This document shows positions 1-11,669 of a stretch of DNA of 64,000 nt, piece after piece. The notes below the pieces were generated by a model. The model had not been told where the DNA came from, did no database searches, and saw only the letters and a list, made by a program, of their open reading frames with translations. This DNA is from Cryptomeria japonica (taxonomy: Eukaryota; Streptophyta; Pinopsida; Cupressales; Cupressaceae), in contig NC_081413.1 of NCBI RefSeq assembly GCF_030272615.1, positions 448,426,538-448,490,537 of the forward strand, written 5' to 3'. How positions within the stretch are numbered: the stretch's first letter is position 1; each line of letters opens with the position of its first letter. The translations under genes and the position numbers were made by a program.

Positions 1-75
1 GAAATAGTTAGTAAACATTGGATCTCCTCAAGTTGTTAAACTTCTGCAAAAAGAGGACTAGGCTCTGATACCAAT
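1..75 (-). mobile_element. Copia A1: gag start and leader with PBS
   Basis: This is the only internal part of the minus-strand Copia element A1 inside the window. The primer-binding site, complementary to the 3' end of initiator tRNA-Met, is at 62-75 (TGGTATCAGAGC on the minus strand, as is standard for plant Copia). A gag start codon is at 18-16 and the first residues read MFTNYF, matching MSTNYF at the start of gag in copy A3. The rest of gag-pol and the 3' LTR lie left of the window. Confidence 0.8.
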
Positions 76-1003
76 TGTTAGGTCCTAGAGACAACTGAGA
101 GGGGGGGTGAATCAGTTGTCAAATAAATTCAAACCAAATATAACTTAACCAACTTTAATGCTTAATACTAGTAAACTAGTCTTTTATGCCAGTAGATAGT
201 TTTATCAGTTAATTATAGTACCGGTAAAGATTAATGTATGAAATAGAAAGACAATAACATCCACAATACATAACACCAATGTTTGTACGTGGAAACCCTA
301 TAAGGGGAAAAACCACGGTGGGAAACCTTACCCACAATCAAATGATACTACTGCAGATAGTATGTGTATACAAATGGGATATGCACATACAGATAGGCCA
401 AGCTCCTAGAGCTCACTGCTCAAACACAATAGGAGTCACACTGACTACAATTGGATGGTTAAATCCAATAAGGATATACTACTCAAATTAACATCTTTCT
501 ATGCTGGATTTAGTACTCGTGTAGCTTTGATTATCTTTGCAAAAACCTTCCTTCAACCTTCAAATGATGTTTGTGTGTATAGCACTTCTTATTCTCTCAT
601 ATACCTTCACACAATTAATTTTTTTCATTCCACATCCAATCTTACAAATAAGATCTTACATTTATATCATAACCTAAGACCAATTTTAGTAGGTCGACTC
701 TAAAGGATATTACAATAAAATAAATTTACAAATAAAACAATGTCCGATGCAATAACCGATTCAACATGTCGGCTTGATGCATCTACAACATTAATAATAC
801 ATCTCCATAGCGTGTCGTGCTCATCTGGAAAAGATAAACCTGCTGGTGTATAACCTCGACCTATTTGCCGCTAATAGCAAATATGCAAATATGAAATATG
901 TCAATTAACAAATCTCCAAGACAAAGTGTCCAAACGATGTTTTCAATATAACCAGTTGTTTTCCATGCTATTCCAAGTGTCGATGAACATTATATCCTAT
1001 CGG
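76..1003 (-). repeat. Copia A1 5' LTR, first part
   Basis: The LTR begins TGTTAGG directly after the PBS and carries the family A modules: a G-run followed by GTGAATCAGT, and a GTCGGCT-type segment near the promoter. It is homologous throughout to the LTRs at 30371-31432, 48867-49919 and 60347-61395. Element B1 interrupts it at 1004 and it resumes at 7619. The two parts total about 1,064 bp, the same size as the A2 LTRs. Confidence 0.88.
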
Positions 1004-1799
1004 TGTTCGGATTCCCACAGATACTGAGAGGGAGGGTGAATCAGTATCTAACTGGTGAATTGAATTTCTTAGCTTAAAACATGTAGAACATATATAATAG
1101 TGTACTGATATGCAAGAAATAATGCAATAAACAGAATTAAAAGAAACCACATGAAAAACACACCATAACACAATGATTTAATGAGGAAACCCGGTGTGGG
1201 AAAAACCTCGGTGGGATTTGTGACCCACAATATTCACTTAGTGGCCAATAAGATAATATTACTACTACAAGAGGGGACTACACATGCAGGAAGGCCAACT
1301 CCCAAGAGCTCACTGCACAATGGGAAGTCTCACTGACTTACAATGATGGATTATATAAATCTAGTATCTTGTAGTGCTTCAAAATAGCATCTATAATGTC
1401 AGATCCAGTACCAATTTCTGCTCTGCTTCTTACATAAACCCTTAACCTATAATTCACATAATAGGTCTGCCTTATTTCACCTAAATATAATCTTCTCACT
1501 TTCTTTCAAATGTTGTATAATTATCTCTCTTATATAAGAGTAATTTTACAATGATGCCAAGTCGGCTTACAAAGATTTTACAATAATAAAAAAAATATAA
1601 TATAACAAAAATCCTATCGGCCTCTGTGTCGGTATGCTTCCTTTCTCTGCCGGTGTCGGTGGTCTGAGTGCCAGTGTAGAGTCTAATCTTGCTAGTGCCA
1701 GTGTAATGCCTTGTCAATGCCATAGGATTGTAAGGTTGCCATCAATGACAAAACCTTCAATCACCTACAATGTCTCATTGGAGTGTACATATGCCAACA
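1004..1799 (-). repeat. B1 3' LTR
   Basis: It starts TGTTCGGATTCC (TGTTAGG in the other copies) and ends TATGCCAACA. It pairs with the copy at 6816-7618. A TATATAAG-type promoter motif lies near 1530-1540 on the minus strand, although the TATA stretch is damaged here compared with B2. Confidence 0.85.
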
Positions 1800-1970
1800 A
1801 TTTCTCCCTTTGGAATTGATGGCAAAACTCATGAGAAAATTCAAAAGTGTATCCAAAACTTGTAATCCAAAAATGTTTCCAAAAATATAATAGCTCCCCC
1901 TGAGCAGATAAGTCTTCTATCGGTTATTTTCTTGTACTACTACTCCCCCTTTGGCATCAATGAAAAAAGT
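1800..1970 (-). promoter_or_regulatory. B1 polypurine tract region
   Basis: On the minus strand a purine-rich block (CCAAAGGGAGAAAT) directly abuts the 3' LTR, where plus-strand priming is expected. Two more purine tracts (AGGGGGAGC near 1891-1902 and AAAGGGGGAGTAG near 1940-1955) lie upstream. Such repeated PPT-like blocks also occur in family A. Confidence 0.6.
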
Positions 1971-2001
1971 TGCCAAGATGTTAGTAGAGTTGTAGTCTCA
2001 C

Positions 2002-5000
2002 TCAACCTTGTAAATGGGTGGTTACAATTTGAAAAAGATCTACCAAAATCAAGTTTATACTTTCCATAAACTTCTTGTTGTCCTTTATTGATGTCTCTAT
2101 TCTTTGAGCTGTACCGGTGAGGTGTTGCATATGCTCTGTTGGTGTTCTCTGTCCCTGTACTAGTACCTCAAATATTTCCTTCTGTAATGTTGCTAGATAG
2201 TCCAATCTTGAATGTAGTCTTAGTCTCAAATGCTTTGCCTTATTTACTATTCTCTCCTTTTCTCTTTCTAACTTAAGTAATTCTTCCTCAAAACTTGTTA
2301 TCCTTTGCTTAAAAACTGATAATGTATCAGGTGAGTTAACAAAATTGTCTGCAAGTTTATTGATTTCATCCTGTACCTTTCTCATTTTATTATCTATGTC
2401 TACTGTCAAAAAGTGTGTCTTGCAAGTATCTTTGTATAGGGTTTGAAATTCCTTTAATAAGTTATATAGTTCTGATAGAAATGTGTCAAATTCCCTCATA
2501 CACTTCTTTATCTGATCTTCAAAGAATTTTTTCTTTTCAATTTCTACCTTATCCTTCAATGTCTCTTCCTTTATTTGCTCAATAGTAACTGTGTTCTCAG
2601 TGATGTATTTACACAAAGTATCAAGTTATCTTAAAGAATCCTTATTGTCTATGTTACAGTTAGGAGCTATCACCTTCAAAATTGGGATTGTGACATCTAT
2701 AGCTTTATAAGCCTGTGAACTACAATCTGTTATCTTTTTGATGGAGTCCAAAAGTACTTCAATTACATTTGTTGATTTTTAACCTATTAAGGAGGAACCA
2801 ACATTCTAAATTCTGCTAGTGGAGGAAGTAACCAAGCTTGCAGTGACCTCTGGTAGGTTAGTCTGTGTTTCCATTTCTTTAAGCAATGGTTTTTGATCTT
2901 CTCCTGTTGCCGGTGGCACTGTTACCATGTCAACCTATTCCTATTTCGGAGCCTGTTGCTCTACTTGTTGCTCTGTTTTAGTCTCAGTTAGAGTCTCTAC
3001 CTGTTGCTTTGTGTTATCAAATTCAACTTTCCTTTTAGTATTGTCAATGTTGTCAGTTTCCAGTGGCTCACTAGCCATATCTGTCTTGCCGGTTGTTTCT
3101 TTGTCTATCACAATGTTGACCTTTTGTGTATCAACATCAATTGTGTATAGTACCTCAGGATTAGGATTTGTATCCTCTATATTCATACTCTCATCTACCA
3201 GTTGATCTTCATTAGTTGTTACCGGTGATGTAATTTGAGGCAGTGGGGATAAGTTATCTTTTACTTTGATGCTCGAAGGTCCACCAACCTTTCCTTTTCC
3301 TTTGTCTCTCTCCTTCTGGTATACCTTTATTGGTTTGGGGTTCGTGTACTCTTCCTATTTTTCTTTCTCAACAAGAAATATGTCCCATGCATTTTCTGTT
3401 TCCTCTATTACCTCATTCACTCTTCCAACCAGTAATGCAATATGCCAGTGTGTAGTAGAGAATAATGACCAGTTGGCTTCTGCAATTAAGTCATCTATCT
3501 CCTTAGGTGAGTTTACTAGATAAACAACAAGTAACTTTTCAATTTTGATTTTCTTATCAAGCTCTACAACAACTTGTCTTCTTGCTTCCAGTCTTTTGAA
3601 CAATTCATCTGGTAGATTATCTATTACTTCCATTAAGAACTTCTTATATATGTCCATGTGTAAAATAACACTATTCTCAACTTGTTCTTTGTCATTTGCT
3701 GATAGTGTATCATAGACCTTTCCTATGTTTTTGAGTTTCCCTTCCTCTGTTATTTCATATAGCAATTTTTCAAGAGGGTCCATGTTTTGTTTAGTCTTCT
3801 TCTTCTTTGGTGTCAAATTTTTCTTTGGTGTTGTCTTTCTAACCGGAGACCTCACTGCCTATTTTTTTGTCTAATCCTTCTACGCGAAGGTGTGGATGCC
3901 GGTGAAGGATCTACCGAAGAAGTAGCTACCGGTGAAGGAGGCATGTCACTCTCTGAAGAAGTAGCTACCAGTGATAGGTGAGTCTCAGGCTGTAGAGTTC
4001 CTAACTCATCCTCAGTGATACCGGTTTGTTTTAATACATCCTCTTTAATAGCCTTAGCCTGTCTAGAACCTCTTCTCACAACTGCTTCAACATTTTTCAC
4101 TCTCTTCTTAGATTGAATTTGTTTTTCTATGGTCGCAACACTACTAAATACTTCTTCCTTTGGTTCATTTGGTGCTTCTAGAAGTGCTTTAGCATAAGTT
4201 TCAATTATATGATCATCAGTCTCATAACCCATCTCTGTTACCCAAATTGTTCTTGGGATGACTACTTCCATCCAGATCTCATCCTTTTTTATTACAAAAC
4301 ATATATCATCCTTGTATTTGTTGACAATTTTCTATGATAGTCTGATTCTTTTGCTCATCCTAACCTTTAGTGCTTGAAAATAGTCATGAATGTTCTTTTC
4401 TTTGTTTTCACCCATGTTGTTGAATAGGTCTATTAACTGTTTTCCTACTGGTATATCAAATTCAAGGTTCTTACTACCTATATCGGGAACCTATTTGGTT
4501 ATGTGTAGCATCAAGCATACAAGTAGATTTCCAAATCTAAAGGTTCCTTTCTTATCCTTCTTGATTTTGCCTAAGTTATCAATCAACTCATCTTTTAACC
4601 ATTCACATACATCAATTTTTACATTGTCTTTAACCATGTCATAAGCACTTTTAATGCATAAACTAGAAACTGGGTTAAGTTTGTTTGCATGAGTTTCTTT
4701 GTACCCTAAAATCATGCTAACAAATCTCACATTTATATTGTTCACATCATTAACTCTTAGAGACATTTTGTCTGACGTTGCACTAGTTAAGTTCATTACT
4801 AGGTCATTGGAGACCTTCTTAGTCTTGTTTGGTCTGTTACTGGTGGAAGGTAACCCTATTACTGCTTTCAAAGCTTCCTTTGTTATTTTGTGTAGTAAAC
4901 CAAGCCAAAAGAATGAACCATGTACCCTACTTAAAACTATCCTAATCACCTCCTTGGGAAATTCAGGAATGCAAAGGATTTCAATGAATCCTAGGGTTTC

Positions 5001-5278
5001 AACAATTTTATGTTTAGGTTTTACATTACCGGAATTGTCACATATAATAGTCTTATACATGCTTTTAATTTCTTCATCTCCTAATTCCTCTATGTTGCAA
5101 TTAATATATATTCAGGGATCTTCTGTGAAAACAACTCCCTTTGGAATTTGGGAAAAGCACCTACACTATCATCTTTCTTAGCTACCTCGGGAACTAGCTG
5201 AAATACGGGCCTATGGAATTTTATAACCTCGACTATTGTAGGGTTTGCTATGAATTCAGGTGCAGTGGAGGATGCCAT
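2002..5278 (-). pseudogene. B1 ORF2: unrecognised large retroelement protein, broken
   Basis: The start codon is at 5278 and the reading frame can be followed to 2002 through several stops and frameshifts; pieces are visible at 5278-5090, 5060-4491, 4271-3852, 3855-3355, 3186-2941 and 2616-2002. The protein begins MASSTAPEF and has a helical N-terminal third, a Lys/Pro-rich linker, an acidic middle, and a C-terminal coiled coil rich in Glu and Lys. It matches B2 ORF2 along its whole length, so the ancestral protein was about 1,070 residues. No protease, RT, RNase H or integrase motif is present. I do not recognise a named family. It lies downstream of ORF1 on the same strand, so both were probably expressed from the 5' LTR promoter. 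Confidence 0.6.
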
Positions 5279-5583
5279 GATGATAAATACATTTTTCTGC
5301 CTTTGGATGGATTGATTACTGAAGTGCTTTGCCAGTTTTCTTGAAATCCCTTAGCTCTACAAATTTCATGCTCTTCGAATGTTTGAAATCTCAGTGAAGT
5401 GAATTGGAGCCAAAACTACAAATTTACAATGTTTATTTGCCATCTACCACATTTAATGTATGTCGGTTAAGTAGTCACTTAACATTGTCTACCAGTATAG
5501 AAGTAATTTCCAACTTCTCGCCATTAATCAAGGGAATTATAGCATATGTCTCATTGATTGCCAAACCCTCAAGAAAATTTTCT

Positions 5584-6744
5584 TCAATTTGATGAAGAGC
5601 TTCCTGCTAGTGGAGTATTACTCTATCCTACTGGTGAAGCATCACTTTGTCCTATCGGTGAAGTGTTGATTGGTTCTACCGGTGGAGGAGTATTCCCAAC
5701 AATATTTAGGTCGGACTTTCTAATCCATTGTTTTGAGAATTCTTTCTTAACCTCTTCAACTTTTTCTTTACCCTTCAAGCTAGAACTTTTGTTGTCTGTC
5801 GGTGATCCTTTACTTCTACAGAATTTTGCAATATGCCCAATCTTGTTACATGCATAACAAGTCACAATATTCTTCTGAATAGCTTTCCCATAACCTATGC
5901 TAGTTTGTGTTCTACATTGATTAGATAGGTGTCCAAATCTTCCACAAAAATAACATCTCACATTCATTCTGCAATTTTCAGAGTTGTGATCAACTTTGTT
6001 GAATTTTGAACATTGACTGGTGGGTGTATTGATATTCTAATAATTTCTAGATCTACATCCATTTGCTCTATGACCATACTTATTAGAGTTAAAGCATTTT
6101 CCATTGAATTTATAAGCATTAGGTTGCCTTACCGGTTTGCTATGATCCTATGTATTTGCAGTACCAGAGATTTCACCAACTTCAAAACCAATTCCAAAAG
6201 TGTCACCTTTAGGTTTTTGATTCTTTAGCAAGTTACCAAGTTCCTCTGAGCTTTTCTTGAATTTCTCTTTGTGTTGATTTATAGTATCTAGTTCTCTTTC
6301 TAAGACTTTTTTCTGCCTCATCAGTTCATTGGAGTCATTCTGAGTGTGCATTAGATCTGTCTTCAATAAATTATTTTCATAGCTAAGTCTTGTGTTTTCA
6401 TTTACAGCATCACTTAGTCTTCTGGTCAAATCTTCTTCATTCTTCTTTCTATCTTCAATTTCTTTACACAATCTCATAGTCATATCCTACATCTCATTCT
6501 TTGTTGTCATGTTCTCTTGTTTTAGCTTCTTTATCATATCATTAAGAGTTTCTTTTTCATCATTCTCATTTTGCATCTTTTTACAAAGTTCTCTTCTCTT
6601 GTTTCTTGAAATAGTAAGATTTTCTTGAAGTGCTTGAAATATATCCTGGGATGCCTTTAGATCATCTTCTAGTTTGATATTTTTCAATTTCTCTGTATCA
6701 TAGTCTGAAAGAGCTGCTTCTAGTTGCTTCATCAGATTTTCCAT
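5584..6744 (-). pseudogene. B1 ORF1: coiled coil plus CCHC zinc-knuckle (gag-like) protein, broken
   Basis: The ORF runs 387 codons from the ATG at 6744 (MENLMKQLE), about 60 nt after the PBS, to a TGA at 5584. Residues 1-150 are Glu/Lys/Leu-rich and predict a coiled coil. The C-terminal half carries four knuckles of the CX2CX4HX4C type. Knuckle 1 has lost a Cys (CFNS), knuckle 2 has lost one (CSKF), and knuckles 3 and 4 (CYFC..H..C and CYAC..H..C) are intact. In-frame TAGs at 6489-6487, 6150-6148 and 6039-6037 replace CAG codons still present in B2. CCHC knuckles are typical of Gag nucleocapsid, so this is probably the element's RNA-binding coat protein. It has no UBN2 domain of the kind seen in family A. 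Confidence 0.75.
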
Positions 6745-6801
6745 ATCTATCGATGTCAAGATCTTCCTCAAGCTGTTAGGCTTCTAAAAATAGAGGACCA
6801 A

Positions 6802-6815
6802 GCTCTAATACCAAT
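6802..6815 (-). other. B1 primer-binding site
   Basis: It reads ATTGGTATTAGAGC on the minus strand, one transition away from the initiator-tRNA-Met PBS of families A and B2. It sits directly inside the 5' LTR. Confidence 0.85.
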
Positions 6816-7618
6816 TGTTAGGATTCCCAGAGATATTGAGAGGGGGGGGGGTGTGAATTAGTATCTAACTGGTGAATTGATTTTCTTAACTTAAAACATG
6901 TAGAACATATTATAACAATGTACCGGTATGCAACAAATAATGCAATAAATAGAATTAAAAGAAACCACATGAAAAACACACCATAACACAATGATTTAAC
7001 AAGGAAACCCGGTGTGGGAAAAACCTCGATGGGATTTGTGACCCACAATATTCACTTACTGGCCAATAAGAGAATATTACTACTACAAGAGGGGCCTACA
7101 CATTCAGGAAGGCCAGCTACTTAGAGCTCACTGCTCAATGGGAAGTCTCACTGACTTACAATGATGGATTATATAAATCCAATATCTTGTAGTGCTTCAA
7201 AATAGCATCTATAATGATAGATCTAGTACCAGTTTCTGCTCTACTTCTTACATAAACCCTTAACTTATAATTCGCATAATAGGTCTGCCTTATTTTGCCT
7301 AAATATAATCTTCTCACTTTCTTTCAAATGTTCTATAATGATCTCTCTTATATAAGAGTCATTTTACAATGATGCCAAGTCGGCTTACAAAGATTTTACA
7401 ATCATAAACAAAATATAATATAACAAAAATCCTATCAGCCTCTGTGCTGGTATGCTTCCTTTCTCTACTGGTGTCGGTGGTCTGAGTGTTAGTGTAGAGT
7501 CTAATCTTGCTAGTGTTAGTGTAATGCCTTGCTGGTGCCACAGGATTGTAAGGTTTCCATCAATGAAAAAACCTTCAATCACCTACAATGTCTCATTGGA
7601 GTGTGCATATGCCAAAAG
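6816..7618 (-). repeat. B1 5' LTR
   Basis: This 803-bp LTR starts TGTTAGGATTCC. Its terminal CCAACA has mutated to CCAAAA at 7613-7618. It is colinear with 1004-1799 and with both B2 LTRs. A TATATAAG-like motif on the minus strand lies near 7345-7355. Confidence 0.85.
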
Positions 7619-7754
7619 CTGGTATACCAGATACCGGTGACTATGCATAAGTCACTTGCTTGCTGGTGAATGTTGTTGATTCTCCAAAGTGCCAAAGTTG
7701 ATAAGTGTTAGTAGGTGTTGACATCAATGACAAAACCATACCAAAATACCTACA
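7619..7754 (-). repeat. Copia A1 5' LTR, second part
   Basis: Sequence continues exactly where 76-1003 stopped, with the A-family segment ending in CATCAATGACAAAACCATACC. The terminus is TACA instead of the usual AACA. The next base, 7755, belongs to the gag of chromovirus C, so A1 is inserted in C. Confidence 0.82.
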
Positions 7755-8485
7755 GGAGAAAGAAAGAACAAAGCAATAGAGGAAGATGTAGGGGTAGAGA
7801 TGGTAGAGCCCATAGAGGAAGTTTTGGTGGAAGAGGAGATCAAAGATCCCAAGGAGAACCCAAACTTATTGAGCAAAGTGGGGATTCATATAGCAAGAGC
7901 AGCTATAGAGGAAGGGTATCTAGAAACCCAAGTAGAGGTAGATCTAGTGGACCAGGAAGGGGGTCCTACTTCTCCACCATGAAATGCTACAACTATCAGA
8001 AGTTGGGGCACCCTACCTATAGATGTCTAGAGAAACCCACCTCATCATAGGGGGGTGAAATAAGAGTGAGTTATGTGCAAGAAAATGCAGCAAGTAGTAA
8101 GGCTCATGAAGTGAGCTTAGCATCAGAATATGGGGAAAGTTTGATGATGAGAAGAGTCTTGATAAAAGAACCAATCAAGGAGGAACCTACTCAAAGAAGG
8201 TCATTGTTCAGAATTAAGTGCAAAATCATGGAAAAGGTATGCAAGGTGGTCATAGATTCTAGATCCACATATAACATAATCTTAGAAGAAGCAGTTGGTA
8301 AACTCAAACTTGAGAGAATCCCACACACACATCCCTATAGAGTCACATGGTTGAATAGGGAGCACCATGTCCTTGTAAATGAACAAACATGGGTAGAATT
8401 CACCATAGGAGGGTATCAAGATAAGATCCTATGTGACATTCTTCCAATGAATGCTTGCCATCTACTTCTTGGTAGACCTTGGTAA
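7755..8485 (+). pseudogene. Chromovirus C: gag nucleocapsid and protease, broken
   Basis: This begins inside gag, because A1 cut off the 5' part. The first 95 codons are Arg/Gly/Ser-rich (RGG-like), followed by a zinc knuckle that has lost its second Cys (CYNY..GH..C). After a stop at 8048-8050 the frame continues into an aspartic protease whose active-site triplet should be DSG but reads DSR near 8259, so it should be inactive. A typical downstream LLLGRPW is at about 8466-8484. Gag to RT stays in one frame, as in Ty3/Gypsy polyproteins. Confidence 0.8.
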
Positions 8486-9765
8486 TTTGATAGGAAAGCC
8501 ATCCACAATGGGGAAAAGAACTCCTACTTGTTTCAAAAGAATGGTGTTACATACAAAATTTAGTCCATAAATGATGAGAAAGAGGGCAGCAAGTTAGAAA
8601 AATAGAATGTTTTAATTGTGAATGAGAAAGAGTTTATAAGTATGCTTGAAGAAGGTGAAGGAGTGGGATTTGTACTCATAGTGAAACCCAAGGAAGAAAA
8701 GATAGCAAAGAAATTTGAGATACCATATGAGGTGCAATAGATCCTTGATAACTTCAAAGAAATAATCAGTGATGGTACACCTACAGCCTTACCACCTCCT
8801 AAAGCCATTAGCCATTGGATTGATTTCATACTTGGAGCCTCTTTACCCAATAAGGCAGCCTATAAGATGACCCCTGAACAAAATGAAGAATTAGCAAGAC
8901 AAATACAAGAACTCTTAGACCAAGGGCTAATTAGGAAGAGAATTAGTCCTTGTGCAGTACCTATGGTGTTGGCACCTAAGAAGGGTGGAACATGGAGACT
9001 TTGCACAGATTCTAGAGCCATAAACAAGATCACCATTAGATACAGATTTCCCATACCCAGGATAGAGGATTTCATGGATTGCTTGGGGGGTGCACAATAT
9101 TTTAGTAAGATTGACTTGAAGAGTGGTTACCATCAGATAAGAAGCAAGGAGGGTGATGAATGGAAGACAACTTTCAAAATGAATGAGGGTCTCTATGAGT
9201 GGCTTGTTATGCCATTTGGACTCTCTAATGCTCCCAGCAAATCATGAGACTCATGAATGAAGTTTTACATGATTTCATTGGTAAGTTTGTTGTTGTGTAT
9301 TTAGATGATATTCTTATTTTTTAGTAAACCTAAGGAAGAGCATTTGAATCATTTAGCTAATGTTTTGAGAAAGTTATCTGATGAACAACTAACCATTAAT
9401 CTAGAAAAGTGTGATTTCTTGAGGCAAGAATTGGTCTATCCTTGTTTTGTTGTATCAAGAGGCAATCTGAAAATGGATCAATCTAAAGTTGCAGCAATAA
9501 CCAATTGGCCAACTCCTAAAACAGCCAGTGATGTCAGAAGCTTTCATGGTTTAGCATAATTTTACAAGAAATTCATCAGGGGATTCAATGAGATTTATGC
9601 CCCTATGTTAGACACAATAAAATGGGGTGTAAAGGTAAAGTTTCAGTGGATAGATGCAACCAGTAAGGGGTTTGAATTATTGAAAACTAAAGTAGCTTCT
9701 CAACTAGTGCCCATTTTACCTAGTTTTGATAAATTTTTTACTATTAAATGTGAGCTAACAATATT
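8486..9765 (+). pseudogene. Chromovirus C: reverse transcriptase, broken
   Basis: The linker from 8486 contains several stops. The RT domain starts near 8867 (LLDQGLIR, then the fingers motif) and runs through [10 protein letters not shown] near 9113, the [10 protein letters not shown] motif near 9210 and an intact YLDD catalytic box near 9296-9310. The fragment ending KTASDVRSFHGLA is the thumb/connection region. Two small frameshifts, near 9238 and 9322, flank the YLDD box. Catalytic residues are still readable, but the protein cannot be made intact. It is the polymerase module of a Ty3/Gypsy element. Confidence 0.85.
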
Positions 9766-10085
9766 GTTGTAGGAGTTGTTTTAAGTCAGGACAATAGACC
9801 AGTTGCATTCTTTAGTGAGAAGTTAAATGATGCCAAGAAAAAGTACTCTTCCTATGATTTAGAACTTTATGCATTAGTCCAGGCACTTAGGAAATAGAGA
9901 GATTATCTTCTTTCTAAAGAGTTTGTTGTATACATAGATAATCAAGCATTAAGTTTCTTGAATTCATAGGATAAACTAAACCATGGGCATGTTAAATGTG
10001 TAGAGTACTTGCAAGCTTACACTTTTATTCTTAAGCATAAGAAGGGTCAGTTGAATAAAGTAGCAGATGCTTTGAGTAGGAGGCT
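9766..10085 (+). pseudogene. Chromovirus C: RNase H, broken
   Basis: The sequence reads AFFSEKLNDAKKKYSSYDLE, then VVYIDNQALSFLNS and finally the NKVADALSRR signature at about 10055-10083. This is the Gypsy-type RNase H domain fused to RT. TAG stops replace the Gln or Trp expected at the RDYLL and SFLNS motifs. Confidence 0.8.
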
Positions 10086-10785
10086 GTTAACTGTTCATGA
10101 GATTCAAGTATAGAGCATTGGTATTGATAGTTTTAAAGATATGTATCCTACTGATGATGATTTTGCTGAAGCTTATAAAGTTTGTCACGATTTTGAGAAT
10201 CATTTCCATGGTGCATATGCTGATTTCACTTTGTAGGATGGTTTGTTATTCAGGGGTGGACAATTATGTGTTCCAAAATGTTCTATCAGAGAGAACCTCA
10301 TTTAGGAGAAGCACAATGGGTGCTTAAGTGGACATTTTGGTCTCAACAAGACCTTGGAGTTGGTTCAACGATTCTACTATTGGCCCAAGATGCAAAGAGA
10401 CATCAGCAGGTATGTTGAGCAGTGTTTGGTATGTCAGAAAGAAAAAGGTAATTCCTCCAATGTTGGTTTATACCAACCTCTTCCCATTCCACATAGGCCT
10501 TGGGATTGCATTAGTATGGATTTTGTGGTAGGATTACCTAGAACTCAAGTAGGATTTGATAGCATCTTTGTAGTTGTTGATAGATTTAGCAAGATGGCTC
10601 ATTTTATTCCTTGTAAGACAACACATGATGCAAGTCATATTGCTTACTTTTTTTTCAAAGAAGTTGTTAGAATAGATGGTTTTCCTACTAGCATTATTTT
10701 AGATAGAGATGTGAAATTTCTTGGTCATTTCTAGAAAACATTGTGGAAGAGACTGGGTACTAATCTCTCTTTTGGTTTAGCTTAT
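10086..10785 (+). pseudogene. Chromovirus C: integrase, N-terminal part
   Basis: The HHCC zinc-binding region is frameshifted, but its CLVCQKEKG end is clear near 10423. The catalytic core shows the first Asp in SMDFVVGLPRT (near 10517) and the second in LDRDVKF (near 10700). The frame runs to GTNLSFGLAY, where element D is inserted. The next residues, HPQ, are found at 26522, so the catalytic core is split by 15.7 kb. Known Gypsy integrases read AYHPQ without a break, which confirms the junction. Confidence 0.88.
10781..10785. other. Target-site duplication of D (left copy)
   Basis: CTTAT precedes the 5' LTR of D and is repeated exactly at 26517-26521 after the 3' LTR. The duplicated bases belong to the integrase codons of C. 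Confidence 0.95.
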
Positions 10786-11565
10786 TGTAGACACCCAAAA
10801 TTGTCATGTCTAATTAAATAAATATTTTATTTAATTAATTACCTAAGCTTAATTATTCTATTAATTAAATAAATCTTTATTTAATTAATTAATTCATTTA
10901 TCCTCTTCTAGCCTTATTTCTCATTTAAATAAATACATTTATTTATTTAAATTATCCTTTTCCTAAATTAAATAAATATCTTATTTATTTAATTGATCCC
11001 ACTTCTTCTATTAATTATATAAATCTTTATTTATTTAATTAATTCATTAACTTTTTCTACCCATGACACATGTCATTCATCTCTTAAATCCTACACTACC
11101 TACCCCTTTCATTATTTTATTATTTCTTTTACCTACCCTCTAATCATAGCCGACCTCCTTTTACACCTCTCAATCTTATCCTTCCATTTCTTATTGTGTC
11201 TTCTATATAAGGAGATGCTTCCTTCATTATCAAACCCTAATCAATCATTCTAATCATTTTTATGCAATTGACTACACTGTGATCCTACTTGTAACCACAT
11301 TCCATTCTTTGTTGAGCTCTTGTGCACACATAAAATCTGAGAGTAAATATATCAAGCAAGATCGATGGAGATAGGAAGAATGGAGATCAAAACCCTATTG
11401 GACATGTGATGGTATAATCTTTGTGATTTTGTTTGATTTGCATTGTCTTAGGTAATCTTCATATGTTATGGTGGATCTTTGTTGTTGTTAGGCTAGGGTT
11501 TTTGTGGTTGAGTTCATTTAGCCTTTCAATATCATTATTATTGTTATCCATTTTCACCATATACA
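10786..11565 (+). repeat. D 5' LTR
   Basis: It begins TGTAGACACCC and ends in a CA dinucleotide, and pairs with 25738-26516. The first 260 bp are made of AATTAAATAAAT-type AT-rich direct and inverted repeats. A TATA box (CTATATAAG) at 11203-11211 probably marks the start of genomic RNA transcription. Confidence 0.93.
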
Positions 11566-11566
11566 T

Positions 11567-11588
11567 TTTGGCATGCCCGGTGGGACTC
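11567..11588 (+). other. D primer-binding site (tRNA not identified)
   Basis: Just inside the 5' LTR is TTGGCATGCCCGGTGGGAC, starting with the TGG expected opposite a tRNA CCA end. It differs from the initiator-Met site used by families A and B. I cannot name the tRNA. Confidence 0.6.
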
Positions 11589-11669
11589 TTGTCCCTTTTG
11601 CATTCAACATCCTTGTTTCAAATTTTGTATTTTGAAGTTGCAGATCTGACGTTTTCGACAGCATTTTGA

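Larger units (their letters stand above)
1004..7618 (-). mobile_element. B1: non-autonomous Copia-like LTR element, copy 1
   Basis: This is a complete 6.6-kb element in minus orientation, inserted in the LTR of A1. It has LTRs at 1004-1799 (3') and 6816-7618 (5'), a PBS at 6802-6815, a polypurine tract beside the 3' LTR, and two decayed ORFs. No protease, integrase, RT or RNase H motif is present. The flanking pentamers are ATCGG and GCTGG. Intact A LTRs have a GCCGG-like sequence here, and both flanks differ from it only by transitions, so they are read as a decayed TSD. LTR structure, PBS and PPT are shared with family A, the likely helper. Confidence 0.85.

Noticed and set aside
61-75. tRNA genes at the TGGTATCAGAGC sites
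   Set aside because: These are primer-binding sites of 12-14 bases next to LTRs; no tRNA body surrounds them.
1634-1819. Short plus-strand ORFs repeated at 1634 and 7452
   Set aside because: They are the same LTR sequence of B read on the wrong strand.
11567-11588. Naming the tRNA primer of D
   Set aside because: I could not match the PBS to a tRNA 3' end with confidence; a tRNA database comparison is needed.
11433-11669. ORFs in the D LTR ends (also 26384-26617)
   Set aside because: The same hydrophobic reading appears in both LTRs because they are copies; the second runs into the integrase of C. LTR sequence, not a gene.
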